DNA from: Paracoccus saliphilus
GTDB taxonomy: Bacteria; Pseudomonadota; Alphaproteobacteria; Rhodobacterales; Rhodobacteraceae
Direction: 5' to 3'
NCBI GenBank assembly: GCA_003255745.1
Contig: QKYL01000110.1
Span: 1 to 64,000 of the forward strand
Length of the DNA stretch: 64,000 nucleotides
Shown: in pieces, positions 1 through 9,648 of the stretch
Layout of the letters: every line of letters begins with the position of its first letter
Numbering within the stretch: position 1 is the stretch's first letter
Program-made: the position numbers and the translations under genes
Notes under the pieces: generated by a model
Databases searched by the model: none
What the model saw: the letters and a program-made list of their open reading frames with translations, nothing else
What the model was told of the DNA's origin: nothing

Positions 1-30
1 TTTCGTCCGTTCAAACTTTGCCTTTGCCAT
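1..30 (-). CDS. tuf: Elongation factor Tu, first ten codons only
   Basis: Only the first ten codons lie in the window; the gene runs off the left edge. Read on the minus strand they give MAKAKFERTK, the characteristic N-terminus of bacterial EF-Tu, the GTPase that delivers aminoacyl-tRNA to the ribosome. An AGGAGG Shine-Dalgarno sits five bases before the ATG, which fixes the start. A promoter-like pair lies about 60 bases upstream, so this copy probably has its own promoter. Rhodobacterales usually carry two tuf copies; which one this is cannot be told from ten codons. Confidence 0.85.
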   Translation of the reverse strand, partial: MAKAKFERTK

Positions 31-92
31 GAGGGCCTCCTGATACCGCGGGGCAGGGCTAAGATGGCCCCGGATTTTGACGTGCGCCGCGA

Positions 93-120
93 CATATAAG
101 GCGTGCCGGGGAAAATCAAG
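93..120 (-). promoter_or_regulatory. Probable tuf promoter
   Basis: On the minus strand CTTGAT (120-115) and TATATG (98-93) are separated by 16 bases. They stand about 63 bases before the tuf ATG and fit the alphaproteobacterial housekeeping sigma pattern, where CTTGA is the best-kept part of the -35 box. Seen in sequence; activity is inferred. Confidence 0.45.
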
Positions 121-187
121 GGCAGGAACGCGGGCGGGCGCGCCTATCGTGCGCGGCCCGAAGGACTGAATGCCGCGCGGGTTGGCC

Positions 188-213
188 GGAACTGCCGCCA
201 CCCCCTTGTCGTT
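188..213 (+). promoter_or_regulatory. EcfG-type (general stress) promoter candidate
   Basis: GGAAC (188-192), a 17-base spacer and CGTT (210-213) match the GGAAC-N16/17-CGTT pattern known for EcfG sigma factors of alphaproteobacteria. The -10 box ends 54 bases before the DUF533 start. A second site of the same form precedes the next gene, which strengthens the reading. Confidence 0.5.
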
Positions 214-267
214 TGCCACCGACGCCGCAGGCCAGAGGGCTTGCGGCCGCATTCCAGGGGGATTGTC

Positions 268-1101
268 ATGAGCTTGATGAAAAGTCTGACCCGCGTCGCG
301 GCGGGTGTGATGCTGGCCAAGGGCATCGGCACGGTCATGAAGAACCAGCAGCACGGCGGCGCCCAGCAGCGCAGCAGCCGGCATGGCGGCGGGCTGCTGG
401 ACAGCCTTCTGGCCAACAATACCGGCGGCGCGGGCGGCAGCGTCACGCAGGCCTTGGGGCGCGCCTTGGGTGGCGGCTCGGGCATGGGCCGGGGCGGTTC
501 CTCGTCCGGCAGCCTGGGTGGGCTTCTGGACAGCCTTTCGGGTCGGGGTGGCCACGGAACGTCCGGATCGGGCGGGCTGGGCCAGGTGCTGGGCGGCCTG
601 TTGGGCGGTGCCGCGGCAGGCGGCACGGCGGGCGGGCTGGCGCAGAAGGATTCGCAGCCCTCGAACCAAGCGACCTTCGGGCAGCTTTTCGATGATGCGC
701 TCAGCCATGATGGGGAACCGCAGGTCGCACCCACGCCGGAACAGAACGCGGTGGCTGGCCTGATGCTGCGCGCCATGATCCAGGCCGCAAAATCGGACGG
801 CCATGTGGACCAGACCGAGCGTCAGCGCCTTCTGGGCCACCTGGGCGACGATCTGGACAACGAGGAGCGGCAGTTCATCCGCGACCAGATGGCCGCGCCC
901 GTTGATGCGGCCGCGCTGGCGCGGGACGTGCCTAAGGGCATGGAATCGCAGGTCTATCTGATGTCGCTGCTTGCCATCGATTTCGACAGCGAAGCCGAGG
1001 CCCGCTATCTGAACGATCTTGCCAAGGCCATGGGTCTTGACCGTGCCTCGGTGAACAAGATCCACCAGGATGCGGGTGTGATGCCGCTTTACAACGCCTG
1101 A
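268..1101 (+). CDS. DUF533 / TerB-like family protein
   Basis: The 277-residue product belongs to the DUF533 family, which is related to the tellurite-resistance TerB fold; the molecular role of the family is not established. The first 30 residues carry a short hydrophobic stretch (about residues 5-20, VAAGVMLAKGIG). Residues 35-130 are a Gly/Ser-rich low-complexity linker. The C-terminal 100 residues form an acidic helical domain with the pattern LRAMIQAAKSDGHVD...ERQ, typical of the metal-binding TerB-like domain. The start at 268 is chosen because AGGGGGATT precedes it and because translation upstream is compositionally random. It has its own EcfG-like promoter and is followed by a stress-type SDR, so a stress-response role is a reasonable inference. 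Confidence 0.8.
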   Translation: MSLMKSLTRVAAGVMLAKGIGTVMKNQQHGGAQQRSSRHGGGLLDSLLANNTGGAGGSVTQALGRALGGGSGMGRGGSSSGSLGGLLDSLSGRGGHGTSGSGGLGQVLGGLLGGAAAGGTAGGLAQKDSQPSNQATFGQLFDDALSHDGEPQVAPTPEQNAVAGLMLRAMIQAAKSDGHVDQTERQRLLGHLGDDLDNEERQFIRDQMAAPVDAAALARDVPKGMESQVYLMSLLAIDFDSEAEARYLNDLAKAMGLDRASVNKIHQDAGVMPLYNA

Positions 1102-1164
1102 TCCTGCCGGCGCCGCACGCTTCCCGGACGGGCGGCGCCCACGACCCAAGACCTGGACAGAGCC

Positions 1165-1189
1165 GGAACCTTCGCCCCGGCGCGCCGTT
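1165..1189 (+). promoter_or_regulatory. EcfG-type (general stress) promoter candidate
   Basis: GGAAC (1165-1169), a 16-base spacer and CGTT (1186-1189) give a full match to the EcfG consensus, ending 29 bases before the ATG of the SDR gene at 1219. Proteins like this SDR are often stress-induced, so position and target agree. No sigma-factor gene is present in the window to confirm it. Confidence 0.55.
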
Positions 1190-1218
1190 GCCCCGGACAT
1201 TCCAAAGACGAGGTCACC

Positions 1219-2127
1219 ATGTCCAGCAACGCCGTCCAACCGCCCTTCCGCAGCGGTGCCCTGCGAGATCCCAGCCTTCCCGCGCCCGATTTCCCTGCTC
1301 AAGAGCAGGCAGCCCCCGGGCTGGCGCAGAAGATGGACCCCCTGCCCGATCACGGTGAAACCAGCTATCGCGGCACGGGCCGTTTGGCGGGCAAACGCGC
1401 CCTGATCACCGGCGGCGACAGCGGCATCGGTGCAGCGGCGGCCATCGCCTATGCACGCGAAGGGGCAGATGTGGCCATCACCTATCTGCCGCAGGAACAG
1501 CCTGATGCCGACCGCGTGGTCGAGATCATTCGCGGCGAAGGCCGGGTCGCGATCGCTATTACGGGCGATCTGCGCGAAGAGGCGTTCTGCAAGGAGATGG
1601 TCGAAAGCGCCGTTTCGCAACTGGGCGGACTGGACATCCTGGTAAACAACGCGGGTCGGCAGCAGTTCTGCCACAAGCTTGAGGACCTGACGACCGAGGC
1701 CTTCGATGCCACGATGAAGACCAATGTCTATGCGCCCTTCTGGGTCACGCGCGCGGCGCTGCCGCATCTGGAGACGGGCGCGTCGATTATCATCACCTCG
1801 TCGGTCCAGGCCTTCTCTCCGTCCGAACACCTGTTCGACTATGCGCAGAGCAAGGCCGCCAACGTGGCCTTTGCCCAGTCCTTGGCCAAGCAGCTGGCGC
1901 CGCGCGGCATTCGCGTCAACGCCGTCTGCCCCGGCCCCTACTGGACGGCCTTGCAGGTCAGCGGCGGCCAGCCGACCGAAAAGGCCAAGGAACACGGAGC
2001 CAACCAGCCGCTCGGCCGCCCAGGACAGCCGGTCGAGATCGCGCCGATCTATGTCCTGCTGGCCTCTGACGAGGCCAGCTATATTACCGGCGAGTATTTC
2101 GGTTCGGTCGGCGGCAGCGGCTTGTAG
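1219..2127 (+). CDS. SDR family oxidoreductase, YghA / general-stress type
   Basis: A 302-residue classical short-chain dehydrogenase with the 50-60 residue N-terminal extension seen in the YghA/GSP39 glucose-ribitol dehydrogenase-like group. The NAD(P)-binding motif TGGDSGIG is at residues 64-71, NNAG at 143-146, and the catalytic residues are Ser194/195, Tyr208 and Lys212 (YAQSK). The N-terminal part has the family pattern DPLPDHGETSYRGTGRLAGK. Substrate is unknown; members act on aldehydes or sugars in vitro and many are induced by osmotic or oxidative stress. The EcfG-like promoter 30 bases upstream supports a stress role. AGACGAGGTCACC before the ATG supplies the ribosome site. A strong hairpin follows the gene. 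Confidence 0.88.
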   Translation: MSSNAVQPPFRSGALRDPSLPAPDFPAQEQAAPGLAQKMDPLPDHGETSYRGTGRLAGKRALITGGDSGIGAAAAIAYAREGADVAITYLPQEQPDADRVVEIIRGEGRVAIAITGDLREEAFCKEMVESAVSQLGGLDILVNNAGRQQFCHKLEDLTTEAFDATMKTNVYAPFWVTRAALPHLETGASIIITSSVQAFSPSEHLFDYAQSKAANVAFAQSLAKQLAPRGIRVNAVCPGPYWTALQVSGGQPTEKAKEHGANQPLGRPGQPVEIAPIYVLLASDEASYITGEYFGSVGGSGL

Positions 2128-2231
2128 AAACCAAGGAACTGCAGTCGCAAGCAAGCTCCTGACGAAGCCCCCAAGGCTTTCTGCGAACCAAGGAAGGCGG
2201 CGGCCAGAGAGGCGCGCCCTTCCAGGTTAAG

Positions 2232-2269
2232 GCGCCCCGCCGGATCGCCCGGCAATCCCGGTGGGGCGC
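2232..2269. terminator. Hairpin between convergent SDR and parC
   Basis: A 12-base-pair GC-rich stem (arms 2232-2243 and 2258-2269, one G-U pair) with a 14-base loop lies between the stop of the SDR gene and the stop of parC. On the plus strand it is followed by a pyrimidine-rich tract. Probably a terminator for one or both genes. Confidence 0.6.
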
Positions 2270-2314
2270 AGCCTTCTTAACCCCTTCGCAGGCACCATCG
2301 GCCTGCCCTACGGC

Positions 2315-4558
2315 TTAGGCGAAGCGGTTGTTGCGGGGAAACCCGCGCGGCGCCATCCGGCCGGCGCTGCCGCGCTTGCCCAGCCATTCCGTCAGGTCGG
2401 GCTCGGTCCGGGTCTTGCCGCCGCCCATGGGCCAAGACAACCCGTTGGCCAGCGTCAGGCAGATGGCATCCACCATGCCGTCATCCTTGATCAGCCCGCC
2501 GCCCTTGCCATAACGCTGCAGGCGGACGCCCTTGCCGCGGGTCATTTCCGGCAGTTCGGCCAGCGGGAAAACCAGCATCTTGCGGTTGTCGCCCACCACG
2601 GCAACATGATCGCCGCTGACGGGGCGGCACAGCAGCGCATCGCCGTTCAGGACCTGCTTGCCACTTTTGGTCTGGGCCAGGATATCCGCCGCGCCCACAA
2701 TGAAGCCGTCCCCAGCCTTCGACGCCACCAGATAGCGGACGCCTGCGCGCCAGGGGAACATCGCGATCACTTCGGCCTCGTTGGGCAGGTCGATCATCAG
2801 GCGCAGCGGCTCGCCCATGCCCCGACCACCCGGCAGGGTGTTCGCCGGCAACGTGTAGAAACGCCCGTTGCTGGCAAAGATCATCAGCTTGTCGGTCGTT
2901 TCCGCATGCAGTGCCAGACCCGGCCCGTCGCCGTCCTTGAACTTCAGCTCCGCGTCCAGCGGCTGGTGGCCCTTCATGCTGCGAATCCAGCCCATCCTGG
3001 ACAGGATCACGGTGACCGGCTCGCGCTCGATCATCGCCTCCATGTCGATGACCGGCATCTCGCTGGCCTCGCTGATGGTGGTGCGGCGCTGGCCGTCGGG
3101 GCGCGACTTGCCAAACAGGTTCCGCACCTCCTTCAGCTGATCGCCGATGCGTGCCCATTGCGCGGCCTCGCTGTCCAGCATGGCCTGCAGGCCCCGACGC
3201 TCCTCCAGCAGGGCGTCGCGTTCGGCGCGCAGCTCGATCTCCTCCAGCTTGCGCAGGGCGCGCAGGCGCATGTTCAGGATCGCCTCGACCTGCACGTCGG
3301 TCAAACCGAACTCGGTCATCATCACGGCCTTGGGCTCGTCCTCGGTGCGGATGATCTCGATCACGCGGTCCAGGTTCAGATAGGCGACCAGGTAGCCTTC
3401 CAGGACCTCCAGCCGCGCGGCGATCTTCTCCAGCCGGTAGGTCGCACGGCGGACCAGCACCTCGCGGCGGTGGTCGAGGAAGGCGCGCAGCACCTCTTTC
3501 AGCGAACAGACCTTGGGCACCCGCCCGTCGATCAGCACGTTCATGTTCAGGTTGAACCGCACCTCGAGATCGCTGGCGCGGAACAGCGCGCCCATCAGCT
3601 GCTCGGGATCGACGTTGCGGGCACGCGGCTCCAGCACGATGCGGACATCCTCGGCGGATTCGTCACGCACATCGGCCAGGATCGGGATCTTGCGGGTCTG
3701 GATCAGCTCGGCCAAGCGCTCGATCAGCTTGGACTTCTGCACCTGATAGGGGATCTCGGTGACGACGATCTGCCAAAGCCCGCGACCCAGGTCCTCCTGG
3801 CTCCAGCGCGCCCGCAGGCGAAAGGCGCCGCGGCCGGTGCGATAGGTTTCGGCAATGCTTTCGGCGCTTTCGACCAGCACGCCGCCGGTGGGAAAATCCG
3901 GCCCCTTGATCAGCGTGGCCAGCGTGTCGTCGCGCGCCTCGGGCGTCTTGATCAGGTGCAGGCAGGCATCCACGACCTCATGCAGGTTGTGGGGCGGGAT
4001 GTTGGTGGCCATGCCCACCGCAATCCCCGAGGCGCCATTGGCCAAAAGGTTTGGGAAGGCTGCCGGCAGGACCACCGGCTCGGACAGGGTGCCATCATAG
4101 TTCGGGCGGAAATCGACCGTATCCTCGGTCAACCCGTCCATCAGCGCTTCCGAGGCCGCGGCCAGGCGCGCCTCGGTGTAACGGGCCGCTGCCGGATTGT
4201 CCCCGTCGATGTTGCCGAAGTTCCCCTGCCCGTTCACCAGCGGATAGCGCATGGCGAAATCCTGGGCCAGGCGCGCCATCGCGTCATAAATCGCGGCGTC
4301 GCCGTGCGGGTGATAGTTGCCCATCACGTCGCCGGTGATCTTGGCGGACTTGCGGAAGGGACCGTTCGGCGCCAGCCGCAATTCCCGCATCGCATAAAGG
4401 ATGCGGCGATGCACCGGCTTCAGCCCGTCGCGGGCGTCGGGCAGCGCGCGATGCATGATCGTGGACAACGCATAGGTCAGATACCGTTCGCCGATCGCCC
4501 GGCTGAGCGGTTCGGATTGCGTACCTTGGTCGGGGTCGGGAAGCAGATCGTCGGACAT
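2315..4558 (-). CDS. parC: DNA topoisomerase IV subunit A
   Basis: This 747-residue protein is the DNA breakage-reunion subunit of topoisomerase IV, which decatenates daughter chromosomes as a ParC2-ParE2 complex. The N-terminal winged-helix/tower region is intact: [13 protein letters not shown] near residue 45, the QRDR segment [14 protein letters not shown] at 81-94, and the catalytic tyrosine Tyr127 in [10 protein letters not shown]. The C-terminal beta-pinwheel follows. The position matching E. coli Ser80 is Ala88, which is natural variation seen in related ParC proteins. MSDDLLPD is taken as the start because longer translations upstream are random. The gene stands alone; parE is not nearby. 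The 3' end shares a terminator region with the SDR gene. Confidence 0.95.
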   Translation of the reverse strand: MSDDLLPDPDQGTQSEPLSRAIGERYLTYALSTIMHRALPDARDGLKPVHRRILYAMRELRLAPNGPFRKSAKITGDVMGNYHPHGDAAIYDAMARLAQDFAMRYPLVNGQGNFGNIDGDNPAAARYTEARLAAASEALMDGLTEDTVDFRPNYDGTLSEPVVLPAAFPNLLANGASGIAVGMATNIPPHNLHEVVDACLHLIKTPEARDDTLATLIKGPDFPTGGVLVESAESIAETYRTGRGAFRLRARWSQEDLGRGLWQIVVTEIPYQVQKSKLIERLAELIQTRKIPILADVRDESAEDVRIVLEPRARNVDPEQLMGALFRASDLEVRFNLNMNVLIDGRVPKVCSLKEVLRAFLDHRREVLVRRATYRLEKIAARLEVLEGYLVAYLNLDRVIEIIRTEDEPKAVMMTEFGLTDVQVEAILNMRLRALRKLEEIELRAERDALLEERRGLQAMLDSEAAQWARIGDQLKEVRNLFGKSRPDGQRRTTISEASEMPVIDMEAMIEREPVTVILSRMGWIRSMKGHQPLDAELKFKDGDGPGLALHAETTDKLMIFASNGRFYTLPANTLPGGRGMGEPLRLMIDLPNEAEVIAMFPWRAGVRYLVASKAGDGFIVGAADILAQTKSGKQVLNGDALLCRPVSGDHVAVVGDNRKMLVFPLAELPEMTRGKGVRLQRYGKGGGLIKDDGMVDAICLTLANGLSWPMGGGKTRTEPDLTEWLGKRGSAGRMAPRGFPRNNRFA

Positions 4559-4684
4559 GCGCCTTGGAATAGGCCGCGCCGCCCGCCCGGTCCAGATCGA
4601 AAAGCACGCCCTTTGGCGGGGCGCCGTCCGTTTGGGAACACCTCTGGCCGATTGGCGTTGCGTCGCGGGACCGGCTAAGGCCAG

Positions 4685-5218
4685 ATGACGGGACGGAATG
4701 GGTGGAACATGATCAAGCTGGGACTGCTGATGCTGGTGACCCTGGTGACGTGGTTCACCGTCCTGATGGTCTATGGTAACGGCAACCTGCGCGCCGACCG
4801 CCGCCCGGCCCCTGCCCCGCAGGCCAGCGCCGCGCAGGACGCAGGTGCCCCCGACCTGCCGGATCAGCCTGCACGCCCTGCGCCGGAGGAGGCGCCGTCC
4901 CAGATCATCCCAGCCGCCAGCCAGACCGCCGCCCGCGTCCAGCGCTTTCCGGGACCCCCGCTGGAACCCTCGCCCGAACACGCGGACCAGGCGCCCGAAA
5001 GCAGAGAAAGCGCGGCCGAGGGGCCGGTGCTTTATGTCACCGCCACCCGCGTCAACATGCGCAGCGGCCCTGGAACCAATCATCCGGTCATTTCGGGCAT
5101 CGACCGCGGCACCGCCGTTCAGGCCCTGGGGCCGGTGGGGGACTGGGTCCAGATCCGTGTGCCCGGCGGGCAGACCGGCTTCGCGTCGGGGCAGTTCCTG
5201 TCGCCCGAGGCGCCGTGA
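4685..5218 (+). CDS. Membrane-anchored SH3-domain protein
   Basis: A 177-residue protein with one N-terminal transmembrane helix (about residues 9-30, [21 protein letters not shown]), a Pro/Ala/Gln-rich linker to residue 115, and a C-terminal bacterial SH3 (SH3_3) domain containing [17 protein letters not shown] and [21 protein letters not shown]. Such domains usually bind peptidoglycan or peptides in the periplasm, so an envelope role is inferred. An alternative start at 4709 (Met9) has a better GGTGGA ribosome site and would begin exactly at the membrane helix. The stop overlaps the GTG start of the following SDR gene by four bases, so the two are probably translated together. Confidence 0.8.
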   Translation: MTGRNGWNMIKLGLLMLVTLVTWFTVLMVYGNGNLRADRRPAPAPQASAAQDAGAPDLPDQPARPAPEEAPSQIIPAASQTAARVQRFPGPPLEPSPEHADQAPESRESAAEGPVLYVTATRVNMRSGPGTNHPVISGIDRGTAVQALGPVGDWVQIRVPGGQTGFASGQFLSPEAP

Positions 5219-6039
5219 CACGCGGCCGGATCCTGATCACCGGCTGTTCGTCCGGCATCGGCCTTGATGCGGCGCGACGGCTGACGGCCGAGGGCTTTCG
5301 CGTGGTGGCAACCTGCCGCCGCCCCGAAGATATCGCCGCGCGCCAGGCCGAAGGCATGGAATGCCTGCATCTGGACTTGGCTGACGAGGCCAGCGTCGCC
5401 GCCTGCGCCCAAGCCGCGCTGGACGGTGGGCCGCTGGAGGGGCTGGTCAACAACGCGGCCTTTGCCCTGCCCGGTGCGGTCGAGGACATTCCGCGCGGCG
5501 CCCTGCGCGCGATCTTCGAAGTCAACCTGTTCGGCACGCACGATCTGACAACCCGGCTGATCCCGCATTTCCGGCAGCGGGGGGCGGGACGGATCGTCAA
5601 CATCAGTTCTGTCCTGGGGCTTGTCGGCATCCCTTGGCGCGGCCCATATGTCGCCACGAAATTCGCCCTGGAAGGTCTGACCGACGTCCTGCGGCTGGAG
5701 ATGCACGGCACCCCAATCAAGGTCGTCCTGATTGAACCGGGCCCGATCACCAGCCGCATTCGCGCAAACGCAATCCCGCATTTTGAACGGTGGGTGAACT
5801 GGCAGTCCAGCGCCCGCGCGGACCAGTATCGCGCCACGCTGCTCAGCAGGCTCTACGAGCCTTCGGGCAAGGACCGGTTCGAGCTGCCGCCAAGCGCCGT
5901 CAGCGACCGCATCCTGACCGCACTGACGGCCGCCGACCCGGCCCCGCGCTACTATGTCACGGCTCCGACGCGGATTTCGGGCGTCGCACGGCGGGTTCTG
6001 CCAAGCCGCGCACTGGACTGGTTTGCCCGCCGCAGCTAG
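5215..6039 (+). CDS. SDR family NAD(P)-dependent oxidoreductase
   Basis: A 274-residue classical short-chain dehydrogenase. Visible motifs are TGCSSGIG (residues 9-16), NNAA (79-82, replacing the usual NNAG), the serine pair at 131-132 and the catalytic YVATK (Tyr145, Lys149). The C-terminal region (residues 190-270) is longer than in the simplest SDRs and has the P-S-A-V-S-D-R-I segment common in SDRs acting on lipids or steroids, but no substrate can be named. The start is GTG overlapping the TGA of the SH3 gene (GTGA), so expression is probably coupled. A small membrane protein and an adenosyltransferase follow closely. Confidence 0.85.
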   Translation: MTRGRILITGCSSGIGLDAARRLTAEGFRVVATCRRPEDIAARQAEGMECLHLDLADEASVAACAQAALDGGPLEGLVNNAAFALPGAVEDIPRGALRAIFEVNLFGTHDLTTRLIPHFRQRGAGRIVNISSVLGLVGIPWRGPYVATKFALEGLTDVLRLEMHGTPIKVVLIEPGPITSRIRANAIPHFERWVNWQSSARADQYRATLLSRLYEPSGKDRFELPPSAVSDRILTALTAADPAPRYYVTAPTRISGVARRVLPSRALDWFARRS

Positions 6040-6066
6040 GGTCGCGGCCGAAAGGCGGTGTTGCCC

Positions 6067-6267
6067 ATGCAAGACAAACCTCTGCTTATCGTGACCATGC
6101 TGTGCATCGGTGTGGTTGTTGCCATCCTGCTGACCGGCATCGGCGGCTTTGCCCGGGGCGGCGAATTCAACCGCAAGCACGGCAACCGCATGATGCGCTG
6201 GCGGCTTTATGCCCAGGCCGCGGCCATCCTGATCCTGCTTCTGTTCGTCTGGTGGAGGGCAAACTGA
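6067..6267 (+). CDS. HIG1-domain (twin transmembrane) protein
   Basis: A 66-residue protein with two transmembrane helices (about residues 6-26 and 46-62) and the connecting segment GGEFNRKHGNRMMRWRLYAQ, which is the signature of the HIG_1_N hypoxia-induced protein family. Mitochondrial relatives (Rcf1, HIGD1A) associate with cytochrome c oxidase and respiratory supercomplexes; the bacterial role is less clear. The ATG at 6067 is preferred over GTG at 6058 because AAAGGCGG then has a normal distance. The TGA stop overlaps the ATG of the next gene by one base. The same arrangement, HIG1 protein then PduO-type adenosyltransferase then etfBA, is common in related genomes. Confidence 0.8.
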   Translation: MQDKPLLIVTMLCIGVVVAILLTGIGGFARGGEFNRKHGNRMMRWRLYAQAAAILILLLFVWWRAN

Positions 6268-6839
6268 TGGTCGTCCTGAACAAGATCTATACCCGCACCG
6301 GCGACAAGGGCGACACGGCCCTGTCGGACGGCAGCCGCGTGGCCAAGCACGATCCGCGGGTCGAGGCCTATGGCACCGTGGACGAACTGAACGCGACGCT
6401 TGGCCTGTGCCGCCTGCACGCGGGAGGCCAACTGGCCGAACGGATCGCGGTAATCCAGAACGATCTTTTCGATCTGGGCGCCGACCTGTCGCGGCCGAAC
6501 ATGGCCGCCGACGATCAGGCGGGCTATCCCGTGCTGCGCATCATCGACGCCCAGGTTGACAGGCTGGAGGCCGAGATCGACCAGATGAACGCCGACCTGC
6601 AACCGCTGCGCAGCTTTATCCTGCCCGGCGGCACACCACTGGCCGCGCATCTGCACCTGTCGCGCACGGTGGCGCGCCGCGCGGAACGACGCGCGACCGA
6701 ACTGCTGGCGGCGGGCGACGTGAACGGGTCGGCGGTCCGTTACCTGAACCGGCTGTCGGACTGGCTGTTCGTCGCCGGGCGTCTGGCCAACGGCGGCGGG
6801 ACCGAGGATGTGCTGTGGGTGCCCGGCGCCAGCCGTTAG
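6267..6839 (+). CDS. Cob(I)yrinic acid a,c-diamide adenosyltransferase, PduO type
   Basis: This 190-residue enzyme transfers the adenosyl group of ATP to cob(I)alamin, making adenosylcobalamin for methylmalonyl-CoA mutase and similar enzymes. The family signature is at the N-terminus, KIYTRTGDKGDTALSDG, forming the ATP-binding loop, followed by VEAYGTVDELNA. The C-terminal part has the conserved RTVARRAER and YLNRLSDWLFV helices of the trimeric five-helix bundle. Length matches the family (about 190). It starts one base into the stop of the HIG1 gene, so it is translated from the same message. Electron-transfer flavoprotein genes follow after a 134-base gap. Confidence 0.93.
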   Translation: MVVLNKIYTRTGDKGDTALSDGSRVAKHDPRVEAYGTVDELNATLGLCRLHAGGQLAERIAVIQNDLFDLGADLSRPNMAADDQAGYPVLRIIDAQVDRLEAEIDQMNADLQPLRSFILPGGTPLAAHLHLSRTVARRAERRATELLAAGDVNGSAVRYLNRLSDWLFVAGRLANGGGTEDVLWVPGASR

Positions 6840-6973
6840 CGCCGGTCAACGCCCACAGGGATGTGCCGATGGGCGCAAACGCAGCGTCCTGTGACGTTTT
6901 TGCCCTGTTATTGCGCGAATACCCTGTCTAACACTGCGGCTCGACAGATGACGCAACAAAGGGAGAGAGACCG

Positions 6974-7732
6974 ATGAAGGTTCTCGTGCCAGTCAAGCGC
7001 GTGATCGACTACAACGTGAAGGCCCGCGTGAAGGCGGACGGATCTGGTGTCGATCTGGCCAACGTAAAGATGTCGATGAACCCCTTCGACGAGATCGCCG
7101 TCGAAGAGGCGATCCGTCTGAAGGAAAAGGGTGCCGCGACTGAGATCGTGGTGGTCTCCATCGGCGTCAAGCAGGCGGCCGAGACGCTGCGCACGGCGCT
7201 GGCCATGGGCGCGGACCGCGCGATCCTGGTCGTCGCCGCGGATGACGTGCATCAGGACATCGAGCCGCTGGCCGTCGCCCGCCTTCTGAAGGCGATCGTC
7301 GATCAGGAGCAGCCGCAGCTGGTCATCGCCGGCAAGCAGGCGATCGACAACGACATGAACGCCACCGGCCAGATGCTGTCGGCGCTGCTGGGCTGGTCGC
7401 AGGCGACCTTCGCCTCCAAGCTGGAGATCTCGGGCGATGCGGCCCAGGTCACACGAGAGGTCGATGGCGGGTTGCAGACGATCGAGGTCAAGCTGCCGGC
7501 GATTGTCACCGCCGACCTGCGCCTGAACGAGCCGCGCTATGCCAGCCTTCCCAACATCATGAAGGCCAAGAAGAAGCCGCTCGAGGAAAAGACCGCCGCC
7601 GATTACGGTGTCGATGTCACGCCGCGCCTGACCGTTGTCAGCACGCGCGAGCCCGAAGGCCGCAAGGCGGGCATCAAGGTCGGCTCGGTCGACGAGCTGG
7701 TGTCGCAACTGAAAGAAGCGGGGATCGTGTGA
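6974..7732 (+). CDS. etfB: Electron transfer flavoprotein beta subunit
   Basis: The 252-residue beta subunit of ETF, which carries electrons from acyl-CoA and other dehydrogenases to ETF:ubiquinone oxidoreductase. The N-terminus [27 protein letters not shown] and the segment [18 protein letters not shown] are typical, as is the AMP-binding region [12 protein letters not shown] near residues 135-145. The recognition-loop residues around [10 protein letters not shown] are near 195-205. AGGGAGAGAGACCG precedes the ATG. The stop overlaps the etfA start by one base, giving a two-gene operon. Confidence 0.97.
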   Translation: MKVLVPVKRVIDYNVKARVKADGSGVDLANVKMSMNPFDEIAVEEAIRLKEKGAATEIVVVSIGVKQAAETLRTALAMGADRAILVVAADDVHQDIEPLAVARLLKAIVDQEQPQLVIAGKQAIDNDMNATGQMLSALLGWSQATFASKLEISGDAAQVTREVDGGLQTIEVKLPAIVTADLRLNEPRYASLPNIMKAKKKPLEEKTAADYGVDVTPRLTVVSTREPEGRKAGIKVGSVDELVSQLKEAGIV

Positions 7733-8658
7733 TGGCTGTTCTGCTGCTTGCCGAAGTCACCAATGGCGAATTGAGCCGCGACGCGACGGCCAAGGCCGTC
7801 AGCGCCGCCAAAGCCTTGGGCGACGTGACCGTGCTCTGCGCCGGCGCGCAGGCCCGTGCCGCCGCCGATGCCGCCGCGACGATCGCGGGCGTTTCCAAGG
7901 TCCTCGTGGCCGAGGATGCGCGCTATGGCCACCGCCTGGCCGAGCCGACCGCGGCGCTGATCGTCAGCCTTGCGGGCGACTACAGCCACATCGTCGCCCC
8001 CGCGACCACGGATGCCAAGAACGTCATGCCCCGCGTCGCTGCGCTGCTGGACGTGATGGTCATCTCCGAGGTGTCGGCAGTGATCGATGCCGACACGTTC
8101 GAGCGGCCGGTTTATGCAGGCAACGCGATCCAGACCGTCAAGTCCTCGGACGCGACCAAGGTCATGACAATCCGCATCGCCAGCTTTGATGCAGCGGGCG
8201 ACGGCGCCGCCGCCCCGGTGGCAAACGCCACCCTGGCCGATGACCCGGCGCTGTCGAAATGGCTGAACGACGAGGTCGCGCAAAGCGACCGTCCCGAGCT
8301 GACCTCGGCCGGGCGCGTCGTGTCGGGCGGTCGCGCGATCGGCTCGAAAGAACAATTCGTGCTGATCGAGCAGCTGGCCGACAAGCTGGGCGCCGCCGTC
8401 GGCGCATCCCGTGCGGCTGTCGATTCGGGCTATGCCCCGAACGACTGGCAGGTGGGCCAGACCGGCAAGGTCGTCGCCCCCGACCTATATGTCGCCGTCG
8501 GCATCTCGGGCGCAATCCAGCACCTTGCCGGCATGAAGGACAGCAAGGTCATCGTCGCGATCAACAAGGACGAAGAGGCTCCCATCTTCCAGGTTGCCGA
8601 CTATGGCCTGGTGGGCGACCTGTTCACCATCGTCCCCGAACTGACCGAAAAACTCTAA
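7732..8658 (+). CDS. etfA: Electron transfer flavoprotein alpha subunit
   Basis: The 308-residue alpha subunit of ETF. The C-terminal FAD domain is clear: [12 protein letters not shown] near residues 200-211, the [22 protein letters not shown] segment near 225-245, [16 protein letters not shown] near 255-270, and [23 protein letters not shown] near 278-300. These hold the isoalloxazine and the ADP moiety of FAD. The ATG at 7732 overlaps the etfB TGA (TGATG), which is preferred over the GTG three bases earlier. A strong intrinsic terminator follows, so etfBA ends here and the next gene, hbdA, needs its own promoter. Confidence 0.97.
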   Translation: MAVLLLAEVTNGELSRDATAKAVSAAKALGDVTVLCAGAQARAAADAAATIAGVSKVLVAEDARYGHRLAEPTAALIVSLAGDYSHIVAPATTDAKNVMPRVAALLDVMVISEVSAVIDADTFERPVYAGNAIQTVKSSDATKVMTIRIASFDAAGDGAAAPVANATLADDPALSKWLNDEVAQSDRPELTSAGRVVSGGRAIGSKEQFVLIEQLADKLGAAVGASRAAVDSGYAPNDWQVGQTGKVVAPDLYVAVGISGAIQHLAGMKDSKVIVAINKDEEAPIFQVADYGLVGDLFTIVPELTEKL

Positions 8659-8684
8659 ACGCGTCCCGACACGGAGGCCGCCGG

Positions 8685-8712
8685 AACCGCCCCCCTTGCC
8701 GGGGGCGGTTTT
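8685..8712 (+). terminator. Rho-independent terminator after etfBA
   Basis: A perfect ten-base-pair stem (8685-8694 with 8701-8710), six-base loop and a TTTT tail ending at 8712, placed 26 bases after the etfA stop. Confidence 0.85.
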
Positions 8713-8772
8713 GCGTTGCAGCACCCTGCCACCCGCCCTATCGTCCGGGCGATGGCAAGCAGGGGATCGGAA

Positions 8773-9648
8773 ATGGCAATTCAATCGGTTGGCGTGATCG
8801 GTGCGGGTCAGATGGGCAACGGCATCGCGCATGTCTTCGCCGTTGCGGGCTATGACGTGGTGCTGACCGACATCAGCCAGGAGGCGCTGGACAAGGCCAT
8901 CTCGCTGATCGACCGCAACCTGGAGCGCCAGGTCGGGCGCGGCAAGATCGCAGCCGAGGCCAAAGCTGCCGCGATGGGCCGCCTGCGCACCACGCTGAAG
9001 CTGTCGGACCTGGGCCAGACCGACCTGGTGATCGAAGCCGCGACCGAGCGCGAGACCGTCAAGCAGGCGATCTTCGAGGACCTGCTGCCGCATCTGAAGC
9101 CCGAGACGATCCTGACCTCGAACACTTCGTCGATTTCGATCACCCGCCTGGCCAGCCGCACAGACCGCCCCGAAAAGTTCATGGGCTTCCACTTCATGAA
9201 CCCGGTCCCCGTGATGCAGCTGGTCGAGCTGATCCGCGGCATCGCCACCGACGAGGCCACCTACAAGACCCTGCACGAGGTCGTCGAGAAGCTGGGCAAG
9301 ACCTCGGCCACCGCCGAGGATTTCCCCGCCTTCATCGTGAATCGCATCCTGATGCCGATGATCAACGAGGCAGTCTATACGCTCTATGAGGGCGTGGGCT
9401 CTGTCAGCAGCATCGACAGCGCGATGAAGCTGGGCACAAACCACCCCATGGGGCCGCTGGAACTGGCCGATTTCATCGGTCTGGACACCTGCCTGGCGAT
9501 CATGAACGTGCTGCATGACGGGCTGGCCGATACCAAGTATCGGCCCTGCCCGCTTCTGACGAAATATGTCGAGGCCGGCTGGCTAGGTCGCAAGACCGGC
9601 CGCGGTTTTTACGATTACCGCGGCGAAAGCCCAGTTCCGACGCGCTGA
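8773..9648 (+). CDS. hbdA: 3-hydroxybutyryl-CoA dehydrogenase
   Basis: A 291-residue NAD(P)-dependent 3-hydroxyacyl-CoA dehydrogenase of the short HbdA/PaaH type. The Rossmann motif GAGQMGNG is at residues 10-17; [10 protein letters not shown] near 116-125 and the catalytic [14 protein letters not shown] near 138-151 carry the His-Glu pair, and the C-terminal domain has [18 protein letters not shown] and [14 protein letters not shown]. It oxidises 3-hydroxybutyryl-CoA to acetoacetyl-CoA, in butyrate or polyhydroxybutyrate turnover or fatty-acid oxidation. The start at 8773 has AGGGGATCGGA in front and gives the usual family length. ETF upstream accepts electrons from the acyl-CoA dehydrogenase step of the same pathway. 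Confidence 0.93.
   Translation: MAIQSVGVIGAGQMGNGIAHVFAVAGYDVVLTDISQEALDKAISLIDRNLERQVGRGKIAAEAKAAAMGRLRTTLKLSDLGQTDLVIEAATERETVKQAIFEDLLPHLKPETILTSNTSSISITRLASRTDRPEKFMGFHFMNPVPVMQLVELIRGIATDEATYKTLHEVVEKLGKTSATAEDFPAFIVNRILMPMINEAVYTLYEGVGSVSSIDSAMKLGTNHPMGPLELADFIGLDTCLAIMNVLHDGLADTKYRPCPLLTKYVEAGWLGRKTGRGFYDYRGESPVPTR

Noticed and set aside
2261..4678. An 805-residue open frame on the plus strand
   Set aside because: It is antisense to parC, whose protein is unambiguous; the frame stays open only because of GC-rich codon bias.
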